A program made the position numbers and the translations under genes. The notes below the pieces were generated by a model, which was given only the letters and a program-made list of their open reading frames with translations, had not been told where the DNA came from and ran no database searches. A stretch of 50,521 bases of DNA from Pseudonocardia sp. 73-21 (GTDB taxonomy: Bacteria > Actinomycetota > Actinomycetes > Mycobacteriales > Pseudonocardiaceae), in assembly GCF_001899645.1 (NCBI RefSeq), contig NZ_MKVV01000076.1:1-50521 (forward strand). Reading direction: 5' to 3'. Each line of letters begins with the position of its first letter. Position 1 is the first letter of the stretch. Shown here piece after piece: positions 49,995-50,521 of this stretch.

Positions 49995-50387
49995 ATGATC
50001 AAGGGATTCAAGGACTTCATTCTGCGGGGCAACGTCGTCGACCTCGCGGTCGCGGTCGTCATCGGCGCCGCCTTCGGCGCCATCGTCACCGCCTTCACCG
50101 CGAAGATCATCCAGCCGCTGATCAACGCGATCGGCTCCCCCGAAGGCGGCGGGCTGGGCTTCGAGGTGGTCACCGGGAAGACGAGCACCTACGTCGACAT
50201 CGCCGCCCTGATCGGCGCCGCGATCAACTTCCTGATCGTCGCCGCCGTCGTCTACTTCGTGATCGTGGTTCCGCTCAACGCGCTCAAGGCCCGGCGCAAG
50301 AGCGGCGAGGAGGCCGGCCCGGCCGAGCCCACCGACGTCGAGCTGCTCATCGAGATCCGCGACCTGCTGCGCTCCCAGCAGCGCTGA
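49995..50387 (+). CDS. mscL: Large-conductance mechanosensitive channel
   Basis: The 130-residue channel opens on membrane tension to release solutes after hypo-osmotic shock. The N-terminal MIKGFKDFILRGNVVDLAVAVVIGAAFGAIV contains the amphipathic helix and pore-lining helix 1. Helix 2 (about 74-96) is AAINFLIVAAVVYFVIVVPLNAL, and the C-terminal bundle ends ELLIEIRDLLRSQ. GGGGAGAA precedes the ATG. It lies in the same part of the conserved block as Rv0985c. Confidence 0.96.
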   Translation: MIKGFKDFILRGNVVDLAVAVVIGAAFGAIVTAFTAKIIQPLINAIGSPEGGGLGFEVVTGKTSTYVDIAALIGAAINFLIVAAVVYFVIVVPLNALKARRKSGEEAGPAEPTDVELLIEIRDLLRSQQR

Positions 50388-50441
50388 GCCCCGCACTCCG
50401 ACCGCATGATCGCCGCCGGTCGCACCGCCGATCGCACCGGA

Positions 50442-50462
50442 CCGCCCTCCGAAGGACGGCGG
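50442..50462 (+). terminator. Hairpin downstream of mscL
   Basis: CCGCCCTCC at 50442-50450 pairs with GGACGGCGG at 50454-50462 (one central mismatch) around a GAA loop, 54 nt beyond the mscL stop. There is no T-tract, but it is the strongest stem in the region. Confidence 0.5.
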
Positions 50463-50507
50463 ATTCAAGGAACGGTCGCAACATCCCTCTGATCTGAGGT
50501 GATCTTG

Positions 50508-50521
50508 ATGAATACGTTCCG
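50508..50521 (+). CDS. Possible start of a next gene, cut by the window edge
   Basis: ATG at 50508 is preceded by GAGGTG about 8 nt upstream and is followed by codons for Asn-Thr-Phe before the window ends. The local sequence is less GC-rich than the surroundings, as initiation regions often are. Nothing can be said about the product. Confidence 0.35.

Overview
The window is high-GC actinobacterial DNA. Codon use, the gene order and proteins such as RpfB, a Pmt mannosyltransferase and a SARP/AfsR regulator point to the Pseudonocardiales, perhaps Pseudonocardia; the genus is an inference. From about 1 kb to the right edge the core genes follow, in inverted order, the block known in Mycobacterium tuberculosis as roughly Rv1018c to Rv0985c: glmU, prs, rplY, pth, pks16-like, ispE, ksgA, rpfB, tatD, metG, rsmI, pmt, glpR-like, rimJ, moeA-like (glp), galU, fthC, a ruc-like gene and mscL. 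Lineage-specific cassettes are spliced between these.

Positions 1-893 are the end of a mobile region. They hold the tip of an ISL3-type insertion sequence, a GNAT gene cut by it, a 131-nt palindrome, short iterated repeats, and the 3' half of a tRNA-Gln(TTG) gene that looks like the right attachment site of an integrated element. Next come osmC, an L,D-transpeptidase whose signal peptide appears frameshifted, and the glmU-prs-rplY-pth run (UDP-GlcNAc, PRPP, ribosome function).

6.3-18.4 kb is mostly accessory: an acyl-AMP ligase, an M20 peptidase, an ABC-2 exporter followed by a 1024-aa SARP/AfsR-type regulator, and a TetR/DrrA/DrrB cassette whose permease carries an in-frame amber codon. 18.6-28.4 kb is a long leftward series: metG, tatD, rpfB, ksgA, an inserted MFS exporter, ispE and an ABC-F ATPase. 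rpfB has a leader with a terminator-like hairpin. 28.5-38.8 kb holds a Uma2-like gene, a GH15/zwf pair, a KhtT/KhtU-type antiporter pair, a DinB-like gene, divergent rsmI and pmt, and a divergent EamA exporter/XRE-cupin regulator pair with a clear operator.

38.8-44.2 kb holds a decayed DUF222/HNH (13E12-type) gene, a secreted alpha/beta-hydrolase, a small membrane protein, a copper-radical oxidase with an extra C-terminal domain, and tRNA-Ala(CGC). The last block contains the probable cell-division pair Glp (MoeA-like) and GlpR, with rimJ and galU, then fthC and a Ser-rich FmdB-type zinc-ribbon protein matching the mycobacterial chaperone Ruc. Its upstream region carries both a CIRCE (HrcA) operator and a GGAAC-N18-GTT promoter. 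A SAF-domain protein and mscL close the window.

Two families of dispersed palindromic repeats occur. One (three copies, GTGCGCGG-type arms with a 4-nt TCNN loop) sits 12-23 nt after stop codons and shows compensatory arm changes. The other (two copies, CCCGCGAGTCGGCG-type arms) lies just before a start codon and inside a transporter gene.
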